From NCBI GenBank assembly GCA_027030245.1, contig JALVFE010000035.1, forward strand, positions 1-64,000: a stretch of DNA of 64,000 nt, written 5' to 3'. Shown piece after piece: positions 46,407 to 55,719 of this stretch. The DNA is from Melioribacteraceae bacterium (lineage in GTDB: Bacteria > Bacteroidota > Ignavibacteria > Ignavibacteriales > Melioribacteraceae). The notes under the pieces were generated by a model. It was not told the DNA's origin. It saw only the letters and a list, made by a program, of their open reading frames with translations, and did no database searches. Position 1 is the first letter of the stretch. Each line of letters begins with the position of its first letter. A program made the translations under genes and the position numbers.

Positions 46407-48239
46407 TTAGCGAAGCAGAATCATCTTTTTGGTTGCCACATGATTGCCGGCTTTAAGAGTATAGAAATAAACGCCGCTGCTAAGCGCATTGGCATTAAAA
46501 GTATATTGATAATTTCCGGCTTTCATTTTTCTGTTAACCAAAGTAGCAACTTCCTGTCCGATTACGTCGTAAATTTTTAGACTTACAACATTTTCCTTCG
46601 GAATTGTAAATTTGATTAACGTCGAAGGGTTAAACGGATTGGGATAGTTCTGGCTCAATTCGAATTTCAAAGGCACACCGCCTAAATCTTTAATTCCGGT
46701 ATAATCGCCGGAAGGAGCGGCTTCCCATTGATCCGATTTGTCTTCTTGAGCAGTCCAGTGATCTTGCGGTGCTGCATAAGGTTGAACGAATTTTCTGTAA
46801 CCTTCTTGCGCTACATAACGTACACGGTAAGCAAAATCTCCGAAACCTGCCGGTTCGGCTATCCATCCGTTAGTAGGACTGGAATAAGCATAACGGTATT
46901 CAATTCCGTTCCAAGAAGGACCGTTAATTACAAGAGTTCCGGTATAAACCATATCCCCGTCGTCATCTGACAAAGAAAGAACTCTCATTTCATCTGTATC
47001 CACCCAACCTTGGGAAAATACAAACGAAGGTTGTTCGAATACCACATAAACGGTATCAGTATTTTTATCGAACGGTAAAGGCTGAACGTTTGGATCTGCA
47101 GCTGCGGTCATATCTACACTTAAAGTGATTTCTACTGACTTACCCGCTTCGATAACAAAGTTAGGAAGAACGTCATCGTAGTATAACGGATCGAGATTTT
47201 GATCGCCGCCTTCGAAATTTACGTCTCTGTTACCTCCACCTTGCGAGAAGGGTCTTTCCCAACCGTCGGTCCAAATAGTATTGGGGTCTGCTTTTTTAAC
47301 GAAGAATTTCCAGTTTTGCTCGCTGCCCACCGGAGTTTGAACAAACGGCACGGTTAAAAACCATTCATCCGGATTTAGGAAATTTTGTTGCATCAAAGAT
47401 TTATCCGGTTCGGCATCGCTCCAACCGTTAAATCCGCCGCGAACTTGAAGAGAATCGGCTGCATTGTCATAAATACCGACTTCACTCATTACAGACATAT
47501 CAACGGTGAATGTGATATTTCCGTCGGCAAGTTGTACATCCGGATCGATATCATCCCAGAAAGCGGAAAATTCTTGCGCGCCGTCAACAACCCAGTAAGA
47601 TCTGTCGCTAATAGTTTCCCAAGTTACAGCGCCGGAAGAACCAGAAACAAAAATAAATTTGAATTTAATTAATTGGGCGGAGTTAATAGTATCGACTGTG
47701 ACGGTATAAGTAGAATCACCATCGTCGTCGGTCATATCGTTCGCCGAAGTTGACCAACCGTTGAAACTTCCGGCTACTCTAACGGTATCGTTTGAAGGAT
47801 CGAGGTCCCCTTTTCTAATCGGAATTCTCATATCCACGTTAAACGTAACCGATGCCGGATTACCCGATGGCATTTCCTCGCCGTTAAAAAACGCTACCGC
47901 TAAAGTCGTATCGGCAGCACCAACGTCTAATGTTTTATTGGCACCGTCTTCCCATGTACCTCCGTTACCGCTGTGAAAGAACTTATATTCCTGACTACTA
48001 TTAGCGGCAATTTCCACGGTAGCAACATAAACCGAATCACCGTCGTCGTCGGTCATTGCTGTTTCGCCCCAATCGTTAAAACTTCCGCGGACTGAAACAC
48101 CGTCGGAAGCGGGGTTAAATGCGCCTTTTGCTGCTTGAACGCTCATGTCCACTTGGAAAGTGACATTTACGTTCTGGGCATTTATCAATGTAAATGCTCC
48201 GAACAAAAGAAGCGCAAAAAGTATTGAAGATTTTTTCAT
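46407..48239 (-). CDS. T9SS-secreted protein with four starch-binding/E-set-like repeats
   Basis: A 610-residue secreted protein (signal peptide ends FTLINAQ). Four repeats each begin with a strand like VTFQVDMSV, VTFNVDMRI, ITFTVDMSV or ITLSVDMTA and carry V-x-V-x-G-S-F-N-x-W (VSVRGSFNDW, VRVAGSFNGW, LQVRGGFNGW). This pattern is seen in CBM20/CBM48-like and glycogen-binding E-set folds. The type A sorting domain runs from NYPNPFNPSTLIKF to KKMILLR. No hydrolase motif, so it is likely a surface alpha-glucan binding protein. Last gene of the module 3 operon and convergent with the GH13 amylase operon, which fits a shared role in starch-like glycan use. Confidence 0.78.
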   Translation of the reverse strand: MKKSSILFALLLFGAFTLINAQNVNVTFQVDMSVQAAKGAFNPASDGVSVRGSFNDWGETAMTDDDGDSVYVATVEIAANSSQEYKFFHSGNGGTWEDGANKTLDVGAADTTLAVAFFNGEEMPSGNPASVTFNVDMRIPIRKGDLDPSNDTVRVAGSFNGWSTSANDMTDDDGDSTYTVTVDTINSAQLIKFKFIFVSGSSGAVTWETISDRSYWVVDGAQEFSAFWDDIDPDVQLADGNITFTVDMSVMSEVGIYDNAADSLQVRGGFNGWSDAEPDKSLMQQNFLNPDEWFLTVPFVQTPVGSEQNWKFFVKKADPNTIWTDGWERPFSQGGGNRDVNFEGGDQNLDPLYYDDVLPNFVIEAGKSVEITLSVDMTAAADPNVQPLPFDKNTDTVYVVFEQPSFVFSQGWVDTDEMRVLSLSDDDGDMVYTGTLVINGPSWNGIEYRYAYSSPTNGWIAEPAGFGDFAYRVRYVAQEGYRKFVQPYAAPQDHWTAQEDKSDQWEAAPSGDYTGIKDLGGVPLKFELSQNYPNPFNPSTLIKFTIPKENVVSLKIYDVIGQEVATLVNRKMKAGNYQYTFNANALSSGVYFYTLKAGNHVATKKMILLR

Positions 48240-48292
48240 AAAGCACTCCTGTAACTAGTTAGTGAGATTAAAACCATAACTTATTAAATATA

Positions 48293-49324
48293 TCAGAAAG
48301 TTAACAATATTCCAAAACTATGATTATTATCTAAAAATTTTAATTTTTGATATGCATAATCCACTCTTATTCCAAATGAATCTTGCAATCTGTAATTTAA
48401 TCCGAAACCTAGAGTTAAGCCTTCTTGACTGTCTTCCAAAAACAATGTTTTGTATCCTCCCCGTAAAGCAACAAGACCGTTAAACAAATTCAACTCTCCG
48501 CCAAGGTTTACCCATTGTTTATTATCGTTAGGATAGTTTGCGTCTATTGCCAGAAGGAATTTATTTGCGTCACTAATTTCAAATTCGCGTGATATTCCTA
48601 TTTGTAGTTTTAACGGCAGTTCAAATCGATCAGTTGCCAAAAAAGCATCGACGGTTTCATTATTTCCCGACGTTGTGGGGTCTTGATCGTATCTGACCAA
48701 TAAATCGTCTCCTCTAATTTGCATTTTCGTACCGAAGTTAGTAATTGCGCTGGCAAATTTAATTCCCCAGAAAGGCGTGAGAAATATAGTTCCTATATCA
48801 ATCGCAAAACCGTCGGCGTACGAATTAAAAATATCTTCACGTATGTATTTAATGTTTGCCCCGATTACAAACTTATCGGTAATGTGCCGTGCATACGATA
48901 TTCCGAAAGCGTAGCTTGCAGCGGAAAATGTTGTTCCAATTCCTTCGGGTTCCAGTTCCGTTGTTATTTCCATTTCACCGAAATTAAGCGCGCTGATATT
49001 AAACCCGACCGTTCCAAAGTCGCCAATGGGAACAACTGCACCGAAATAACTTAGATTAATATCCGCAAACAATTTAGTATAATTAAAAACGCCTTGATAA
49101 TCGGTTATATCTCCAAGTCCCGCGGGATTCCAATACATTGCGGTTGCGTCGTTACTAACAGCACTGAATGCACCGCCCATTGCATTTGCCCGTGGTCCTA
49201 TTCCGATACTTAAAAATTTAGCTGCCGTTGTTCCGGTTTTACTAATGCTTTGCGCATCATATTGCGCAGTAAGAATAAACGAAAATACCAGAACAATAAC
49301 TAAAATTTTTCTATTCAACACCAT
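48293..49324 (-). CDS. PorV/PorQ-family outer-membrane protein (module 3)
   Basis: A 343-residue barrel protein with a signal peptide (ends LTAQ) and the family N-terminus AAKFLSIGIGPRANAMGGAF and AMYWNPAGLGDI, the closest of the three here to canonical PorV. Strands continue to a C-terminal SFGILLTF. It lies 32 bases after the large FlgD-like gene and 53 before the gene for its probable T9SS cargo (46407-48239). The repeated genetic pairing suggests a dedicated shuttle, though PorV proteins can serve many cargoes. Confidence 0.85.
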   Translation of the reverse strand: MVLNRKILVIVLVFSFILTAQYDAQSISKTGTTAAKFLSIGIGPRANAMGGAFSAVSNDATAMYWNPAGLGDITDYQGVFNYTKLFADINLSYFGAVVPIGDFGTVGFNISALNFGEMEITTELEPEGIGTTFSAASYAFGISYARHITDKFVIGANIKYIREDIFNSYADGFAIDIGTIFLTPFWGIKFASAITNFGTKMQIRGDDLLVRYDQDPTTSGNNETVDAFLATDRFELPLKLQIGISREFEISDANKFLLAIDANYPNDNKQWVNLGGELNLFNGLVALRGGYKTLFLEDSQEGLTLGFGLNYRLQDSFGIRVDYAYQKLKFLDNNHSFGILLTF

Positions 49325-49356
49325 TTTCTCCTTGAATAAATTTCAAGTTCAAATTT

Positions 49357-52300
49357 TTATTTTATAATTGCAAACTTTCCTATTTTTTGTCCGATTCCCG
49401 GCGCATCGACATGATAGATATATACGCCGTAAGAAACACCGAGATTATCTTTAGTTAATAAATCCCAATATTCGGAACCGTCGTTGAACGGATCATCATG
49501 TTCTATGGTTTTAACAAGTTCGCCGCTTACGGTAAAGATTCTAATAGTACATTTTGCCGGTAAATGTGTAAAATGAATTGATCGCGGTCCTCTTCCGCTG
49601 TTAAAGGGATTTTTAATTTCCCACCTTGCCGATGCCACATAAGGATTCGGCACTACTTTAATATTATCCAGTTCCGCTTTGGCTTGTTCACTATTGATTT
49701 TTCCCGCATGGGCTACAAATCTGAAAACATCGGAAGATAAGAACGGTTTCTTCAATCTTATGATTGCGGTATCTCCGGCAACGGGGAATCTTTTACCGCC
49801 GGTTGTATCCCCATCGACGTAAAACCACCATGTGTAAATAAGCGAATCGTTTTGGTTCGGTTCCAGAAAAATGATTCTGTCCCTTAACGCGCCTTTTGCC
49901 GTTAGTTTCCCTTCGCCGCCGGTTAAATCCACTTCTGCAAAACCGAAATCAATAAATTCGCCTGTGCTGTTGTTATACACTTTAAAATTAACATCTTTCG
50001 CAGGGAAATCTACCCCGCCAATGCTTATAGGCGTTGACGTTCCGAAACCTACATCGCCGAATTGAATTTCATAATCGTTCGGCCGCTCTTCGCCTTTCAA
50101 TCCTCCGGCAAACACAAATTTTTCGAAAATGAAATTCTGAACATCATTGTGATTCCAGCCGGATTTTTCCTTATTCAACTGTACCCTCGTTTCGTTAAAG
50201 AATTTCAACTGGAATCCGTCGATTATCGGTTGTTCGTCCGTCGTGGCAAATCTTGTGCTTTTATCAATCAATACAACGTTATCCGTCGAATCCACCAAGG
50301 TAAAGTTTTTCGTTGTAAGCGTATCCGATTCATTACTTTTTTGAGCTATTTTCAACGTATCTTCGAAAGTTATGTAATAAACGTGACCGTCTTTAATCGA
50401 ATTTATATCGATTATATCGTAATCGATTTTTCCCGTGGTTGTTCCCTCAACCAGTTCAATATTTCCGAGCGTAGGCGGAACATATCCCGCTGCCGGGGCT
50501 TCGGGTGTTACACGTGCTACATTTTGACCCAAACGCACACTGCCGTCGGGTTGAAGCGAAATACGGATCGGCGATTCGGAAGGAATTATATTCCCTTCGG
50601 GAAATCCGAAATCGTAAGCAACCACGGCATAATAGTAAGTGAAACCGTTTTTAACGGTTGTATCTACAAACGTATGCTTAATTCCGCTGTTTGTTCCCAA
50701 GAAATAATGAACACCGTCGATTCCCACCGAATCGAAACCGACATATTCGTCTACCAAATCGAATTGTGCGATTGCGTTTTTAAAAATCGGATTTCCGAAA
50801 CCGCTTGTTATGTTTTCTATATCTTGAAATGCCGGATCCTGTGAACGGTAAATTTTATAACCTTCAAAATCGTGACCGTTTCCGCCGATTTTAGAAATAT
50901 ATGTATCGAAAGAAGACTCGGCAACATCATCCCACGATAAAATAACTTTATTGTCTCCTGGTACCGCGGTAAGCGTTGGGGTTAAAGGAGCATTGGCAAA
51001 TTGATAGTCGTTCTCGTAAGTTTCGCGCACCCGTACGGTCTTTCTTATGATTTCCTTCTTTCTGATTAATCCGTCGGGATCGTTTGCCGGACCGTTTGCC
51101 AAAACAACGGATATAGAAAACGGATGAATTTCCCCGGGGCGCAACGGAAAATAACTGGAAGAAATAAACAAATCGTATTCGCCTGCGGTTACAACTTGCG
51201 GATCGTAGAAATGACCGGGCCGCATAAGCTTAAACCACAATTCCAAATCGGTAATGGAATTAAAATTAATAGAACCGGCAGGTTCGTATTGGGCATTTGT
51301 AATACCGATTTGATCCGTTTCCGATATATCCGTAACATCAACATTAGGTTCGCCGGGCAAACCGTAAGGAGCTCCGGAAGTCGGCTTCCCGTCGCCTTCC
51401 CCTTTATCGCCCGTATCGGCAACACCATCCAGACCTACATCATCTGTCAAGGGATTCCAATCACCGTCATCGTCTATTCCGTTATCCCTTTCTTCGTCAA
51501 TCATTTCATCAATTCTTTCATCAATGTTTTCATCAACGGCGCCGTTCCCGTCGTTGTCTATTCCGTCGGCGTATTTCTTTCCCAGATCTTCTGCTTTTAC
51601 ATCGTAAAGAATAACACCGGTTCCGGGAACTACATACCGGTAATATGGTGCATCATTACTGGCAGCATCAATCATCGCTTGGGTAACAACCGGACTTCCC
51701 GGTTCACCGTCGTCGTCGTTGTCTATTCCATCGGCAAATTTATAACCCAAATCGTCTTGTTCAACCATAAGGAGATGAACTTTTCCTTTTTGAATTTGGT
51801 CGTTTTCCGGGTTGCGGGGCCAACGTTTCCATTGATCGCTTTGTACCAAATCAATCATTTCTTGCGTTACAACGGGACTGTTATCTTCGCCGTCGTTATT
51901 TTGGTCAATACCGTCGGCGTATGTTACACCTACTTGATTTTGAAACGGAATATGAGTTTCGTTTTCGTCTATTAGTCCGTTTCCGTTATCGTCTATTAAG
52001 TTGTCGGGGTCTTCGCCGACCAACAACTCGGGTAAAACTTTGGGACCAAATTCTTCACCGTCGCCGTCATTATCTATTCTGTCACGGGAATTACCCGGAG
52101 TTTCCAAGAAAACCTGACCTATGATTCCAACCGGATCACTTCCGAAATCTGGCGCACGATTATCCCGATCCCGACTAAACCCGATATCCTGCAACAAATC
52201 GAATTCGGAAATGTCGTCTTGCGAATCACCGTTTCCTCCTACGAAATCTGCATGCCAAGCAGTAACCGCAACCTTAGGTATTTCGCTGGTTCCGTCGTTT

Positions 52301-53040
52301 TTAATCGTGTGTAAAACATAAATGGCATCTTGCACCAAAACTTGAGACCATGCCAGCGCTCTAACATCAATCAGTAATCCCAATCCGCCCCGCGTTAAAT
52401 CCGTTGTATCGGGGTAGAATAATCCTTGTTCGCTATACCGTGTGTATTTATCGTCCGACATTCTGTAGAAAATTTCCTGATCTGCCCGGAAGTCATTTTT
52501 CCCGCCGAGACCATTCCAACTTCCTTTCCATCCCGGGTCTGTTTCGTCTTCCCTTCTATCCGGCCAAAACGCCGGCCAAGTTGTTTCATCCACACTTGTT
52601 GCAATTGAGCGAACAGGTCTGTCGTCATTGTAGTAACCCGGAACAGGTTCAAAATTCCAGCTTGTGCCCTCCGGGGAATTTCTAAACGTGGGTACATCAA
52701 CAATTTTAAGGGGATTTCCGTCTTTATCAATTACTTCGCCGCCTACAAATATTGCAGTGAGCGCTAGATAAACTTTCCCCGTATTTTTCGGCCATTCATA
52801 AGGCGTTTGAACATTTATGGGAAATTGTCCGCCCGTACGACCGGTAAATCCGAAATTATGGATTGTTGTTCTTACCCTGTTCCCTTCCAATTGTGCTTTA
52901 GCACGTTTGGAAGAATCCCCTCTTTCTTTCCCGGGTTTATATTGACCGTAACTCTGCGAAAAGATTAATACCAATGAGATTAATCCTATTACGGTATTTC
53001 TTGAAATTTTACTCATTATAATTTTTATCCTCCTGTTCAA
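49357..53040 (-). CDS. Large secreted protein with acidic Ca-binding-like repeats and FlgD-like tail (module 3)
   Basis: A 1227-residue secreted protein whose N-terminus has a hydrophobic signal (VIGLISLVLIFSQSYGQ). Residues about 315-540 are densely acidic, with repeats such as RIDNDGDGEEFGP, LIDDNGNGLIDENE, GIDNDDDGEPGSP and GIDNDGNGAVDENI, resembling DxDxDG calcium sites of thrombospondin type 3/dockerin-like proteins. A repeated spacer, PVVTQEMIDL / PVVTQAMIDA, separates units. An FN3-like region (about 690-820) and a FlgD-like C-terminus (VVPNPYV, TKCTIRIFTVSGELV-type) follow. It occupies the same operon slot as the 688- and 710-residue proteins of modules 1 and 2 but is almost twice as long. 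Calcium binding is inferred. Confidence 0.7.
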   Translation of the reverse strand: MNRRIKIIMSKISRNTVIGLISLVLIFSQSYGQYKPGKERGDSSKRAKAQLEGNRVRTTIHNFGFTGRTGGQFPINVQTPYEWPKNTGKVYLALTAIFVGGEVIDKDGNPLKIVDVPTFRNSPEGTSWNFEPVPGYYNDDRPVRSIATSVDETTWPAFWPDRREDETDPGWKGSWNGLGGKNDFRADQEIFYRMSDDKYTRYSEQGLFYPDTTDLTRGGLGLLIDVRALAWSQVLVQDAIYVLHTIKNDGTSEIPKVAVTAWHADFVGGNGDSQDDISEFDLLQDIGFSRDRDNRAPDFGSDPVGIIGQVFLETPGNSRDRIDNDGDGEEFGPKVLPELLVGEDPDNLIDDNGNGLIDENETHIPFQNQVGVTYADGIDQNNDGEDNSPVVTQEMIDLVQSDQWKRWPRNPENDQIQKGKVHLLMVEQDDLGYKFADGIDNDDDGEPGSPVVTQAMIDAASNDAPYYRYVVPGTGVILYDVKAEDLGKKYADGIDNDGNGAVDENIDERIDEMIDEERDNGIDDDGDWNPLTDDVGLDGVADTGDKGEGDGKPTSGAPYGLPGEPNVDVTDISETDQIGITNAQYEPAGSINFNSITDLELWFKLMRPGHFYDPQVVTAGEYDLFISSSYFPLRPGEIHPFSISVVLANGPANDPDGLIRKKEIIRKTVRVRETYENDYQFANAPLTPTLTAVPGDNKVILSWDDVAESSFDTYISKIGGNGHDFEGYKIYRSQDPAFQDIENITSGFGNPIFKNAIAQFDLVDEYVGFDSVGIDGVHYFLGTNSGIKHTFVDTTVKNGFTYYYAVVAYDFGFPEGNIIPSESPIRISLQPDGSVRLGQNVARVTPEAPAAGYVPPTLGNIELVEGTTTGKIDYDIIDINSIKDGHVYYITFEDTLKIAQKSNESDTLTTKNFTLVDSTDNVVLIDKSTRFATTDEQPIIDGFQLKFFNETRVQLNKEKSGWNHNDVQNFIFEKFVFAGGLKGEERPNDYEIQFGDVGFGTSTPISIGGVDFPAKDVNFKVYNNSTGEFIDFGFAEVDLTGGEGKLTAKGALRDRIIFLEPNQNDSLIYTWWFYVDGDTTGGKRFPVAGDTAIIRLKKPFLSSDVFRFVAHAGKINSEQAKAELDNIKVVPNPYVASARWEIKNPFNSGRGPRSIHFTHLPAKCTIRIFTVSGELVKTIEHDDPFNDGSEYWDLLTKDNLGVSYGVYIYHVDAPGIGQKIGKFAIIK

Positions 53041-53043
53041 ATA

Positions 53044-55719
53044 CTAGAAGTTAATATCAATTCCAAGTTGAACTTGTCGTGGCGGTGCATAATGCCACGG
53101 TCTGGTTAAATACTCTTTCACCGTATTCGGTCTGTTCGGGTCATCTCCCACATTTTGGGCTTCCGTTGTGAAATCCGGTTTTCCCGTATCCGTAAATACG
53201 TTCACTACGGTTTTATTATCCAACAAATTAAATACGCGCAAGAAAGCCGTAAATCTGATATTACTCATTTCAAAATCGTAATTAAATTTCCAATCCAAAT
53301 TAAACTGACTCGGTTTTCTGAAAGTGTTCTTAGCAAAGCCTGAAGTTATTCCCCTATCGGCTGTAAATTGTGTTACCGACGGCGTGTACGGTAATCCCGT
53401 TCCGTAACGGGCAATTAGACTCGTACCCCAATTGTTTCCGCCGACATAAAGCGAAGCGTTCAAAAGATGTCTTTGATCCCAATCGAGCGGAATTAAATAA
53501 AGTGTAGGTTCATTGTTTCCCAATTGCGCAAAGAATTCTTCTTCGGGAGTTGAATTGCTACCTTCGGCATACTGAAATGTATAATTAAGATCAAACGCCC
53601 AATTATTTGTAAACCGTTTATTTAAGTTTAATGTAATTCCTTTAACGTTTGCGTAATCTTTATTGGTGTAAACGGAATAACCTACGCCGTTTCTTGTTTC
53701 TATCAATGGTCCGGCAGTAACCCAATCCCGTATATCGCGGTAAAACATTGTAACATCAACCAAAAAATCATCGCTGAATTGTTGTCTCAATCCCAATTCA
53801 TACATTACGGTTTTTTGAGGTTCGATGTCCGGATTTCCAAAAGGACCGTAGGGACCGCCTGTTGTCGGGACTTTGTAAGTTCCTTTGTTAAACAAATATA
53901 AAAATGGCGGGACCTGCAAAAAATGTCCGTAAGAAAAGTGAATTACACCGGTTGCGGAAATCGGATATGCGATACCGAATCGCGGACCGACTTGGAATTT
54001 AGGTTTTGCGTCTTTATAAAAGTAACTTTCCCTTTCGGCTAAAGAAAGTGAATCCAAACCCGGACGAAGTGGGGCATAAATATTCGGATCGGATGGATCG
54101 GCTAAAACTTTACCACGTGAATTAAAATAATCGAATCTCAATCCTATGTTAATTATCACGTCTTCATATTCTATTTTGTCTTGAATGTACGCCGAAGCTT
54201 CAATGGGTTCGTTTTCGTATTTGTCTCTGTTAAGAGAAGTAACATCCGGAATTTCCGGTTGAAAAGGTTCCAGGGGAATTCCGTTTACTTTTTTCGGTTC
54301 CAAATTGTAATCGTCGAACTTCAATTTATGAGTTTTATAAACCCCGCCGAATTTTACCAAGTGATGCTCGGTAACTTGACTTGTATAATCAAATTTTGCC
54401 AGAAAGGTTTGGGTTTGTCTGAAAAACCGGTGGTTATTTGTTCCTTTACTCAAAAAAGCATAGCTTACTGTTCTCAGCGAATCGGGATGAAGATATCTCG
54501 GATCGTGAGGGTCTTTGAATAAATATTCGTTAAACTCACGGTTGAAATATGATGCTTTAACGGTATAAAACGAATACTGGGAATATGTGTGGGTTAACGT
54601 TAATGTGGTTGTATAACTTGTCGAAAATTTATTTACATCCCCGTCGGGGTTTAATTTGAACGCATGGTTATAATCTTTGAATTTCGAATCGGAGTAAAGT
54701 CCTTCAAGATTTACTTTAATACCTTTAACCGGAGAAATACTAAGGTTAGCAAGCCCGATTATTCTCCGGTCGAAATCCATTGGCACAAACTTACCGTCGC
54801 CCGGTGCTCCGGTCGGTGTAAATTTTCTTATTCCGTACAAATAGCCGTCGTTATATACATAACGCGCATTTACGAAAAAATTAAATTTGTTATCCTGTAA
54901 TACAGGTCCGCTTAAACTGCCTTGAAAATTATAATTTGCCAAAGGGTTGATACGGTCTACGCCTGGAAAAATATCCGTATGCGAACTTACGTAATCGCTC
55001 GAATAAACCTTTACGTTTCCGTGGAATTTGCTGCCGCCTTCTTTGGTAACGGTATTAATAATCCCGGACATTGCATCGCCGTATTCAGCGTTAAAAGTTC
55101 CGCTGATAACTTGTAATTCTTGAACCGCACTGTTATCGATTTCGATTCCCCTGCTCTTATCGTAAGAATCGGTAACGGAAATTCCGTTTACTTGATATGC
55201 GATTTCGGAAGTTCTACCACCGCGTATATGAAAATCGCCTCCCGCGCCGCGGGTAACCCCCGCTTGCAATTGGATTAAATCATCGAGTTCGGTTACCGGT
55301 AAATTCTCGATTTGTTCGGACGAAACGGAAGCTTGACTGGAAGTAATGTCTTTTTGTAATCCTCCTTGTTCGGCTTCCACAACAACTTCGTTCAACTCTA
55401 CAGAAGTTTCTTCCAGTTCAATATCAAGCCGTGTGGTTAAATCGATGGAGATAATTACGTCTTTAATAATTTTTGTTTGATATCCTACATACTGAACTTT
55501 AACGGTATATTTTCCGGGCGGGATATTAAGAACTACATACTTTCCTTCGATATCCGTAGCTCCGCCAAGCGATGTTCCTACAAGCGTAATATTAACGAAA
55601 GGTAATCCTTCTCCCGTTTTTGCGTCGGTTACTTTTCCGGCAAGTTTTCCGGTTGTCCCGGCATGAAGATTTATAACGGTCAGAATAGAAAAGATAATAA
55701 TCGGTAAAAATCTTTTCAT
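53044..55719 (-). CDS. TonB-dependent receptor (module 3)
   Basis: An 891-residue outer-membrane receptor, shorter in the barrel than those of modules 1 and 2. Signal peptide, carboxypeptidase-regulatory-like domain (GKLAGKVTDAKTGEGLPFVN), plug (FHIRGGRTSEIAYQVNGISV, AMSGIINTVTKEGG) and barrel ending GIDINF. It starts immediately after the stop of the PpiC gene and is followed 3 bases later by the large FlgD-like gene, so expression is tightly coupled. No SusD homologue is adjacent. Proximity to starch-binding-like and amylase genes suggests a malto-oligosaccharide-type ligand, which is inference only. Confidence 0.88.
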   Translation of the reverse strand: MKRFLPIIIFSILTVINLHAGTTGKLAGKVTDAKTGEGLPFVNITLVGTSLGGATDIEGKYVVLNIPPGKYTVKVQYVGYQTKIIKDVIISIDLTTRLDIELEETSVELNEVVVEAEQGGLQKDITSSQASVSSEQIENLPVTELDDLIQLQAGVTRGAGGDFHIRGGRTSEIAYQVNGISVTDSYDKSRGIEIDNSAVQELQVISGTFNAEYGDAMSGIINTVTKEGGSKFHGNVKVYSSDYVSSHTDIFPGVDRINPLANYNFQGSLSGPVLQDNKFNFFVNARYVYNDGYLYGIRKFTPTGAPGDGKFVPMDFDRRIIGLANLSISPVKGIKVNLEGLYSDSKFKDYNHAFKLNPDGDVNKFSTSYTTTLTLTHTYSQYSFYTVKASYFNREFNEYLFKDPHDPRYLHPDSLRTVSYAFLSKGTNNHRFFRQTQTFLAKFDYTSQVTEHHLVKFGGVYKTHKLKFDDYNLEPKKVNGIPLEPFQPEIPDVTSLNRDKYENEPIEASAYIQDKIEYEDVIINIGLRFDYFNSRGKVLADPSDPNIYAPLRPGLDSLSLAERESYFYKDAKPKFQVGPRFGIAYPISATGVIHFSYGHFLQVPPFLYLFNKGTYKVPTTGGPYGPFGNPDIEPQKTVMYELGLRQQFSDDFLVDVTMFYRDIRDWVTAGPLIETRNGVGYSVYTNKDYANVKGITLNLNKRFTNNWAFDLNYTFQYAEGSNSTPEEEFFAQLGNNEPTLYLIPLDWDQRHLLNASLYVGGNNWGTSLIARYGTGLPYTPSVTQFTADRGITSGFAKNTFRKPSQFNLDWKFNYDFEMSNIRFTAFLRVFNLLDNKTVVNVFTDTGKPDFTTEAQNVGDDPNRPNTVKEYLTRPWHYAPPRQVQLGIDINF

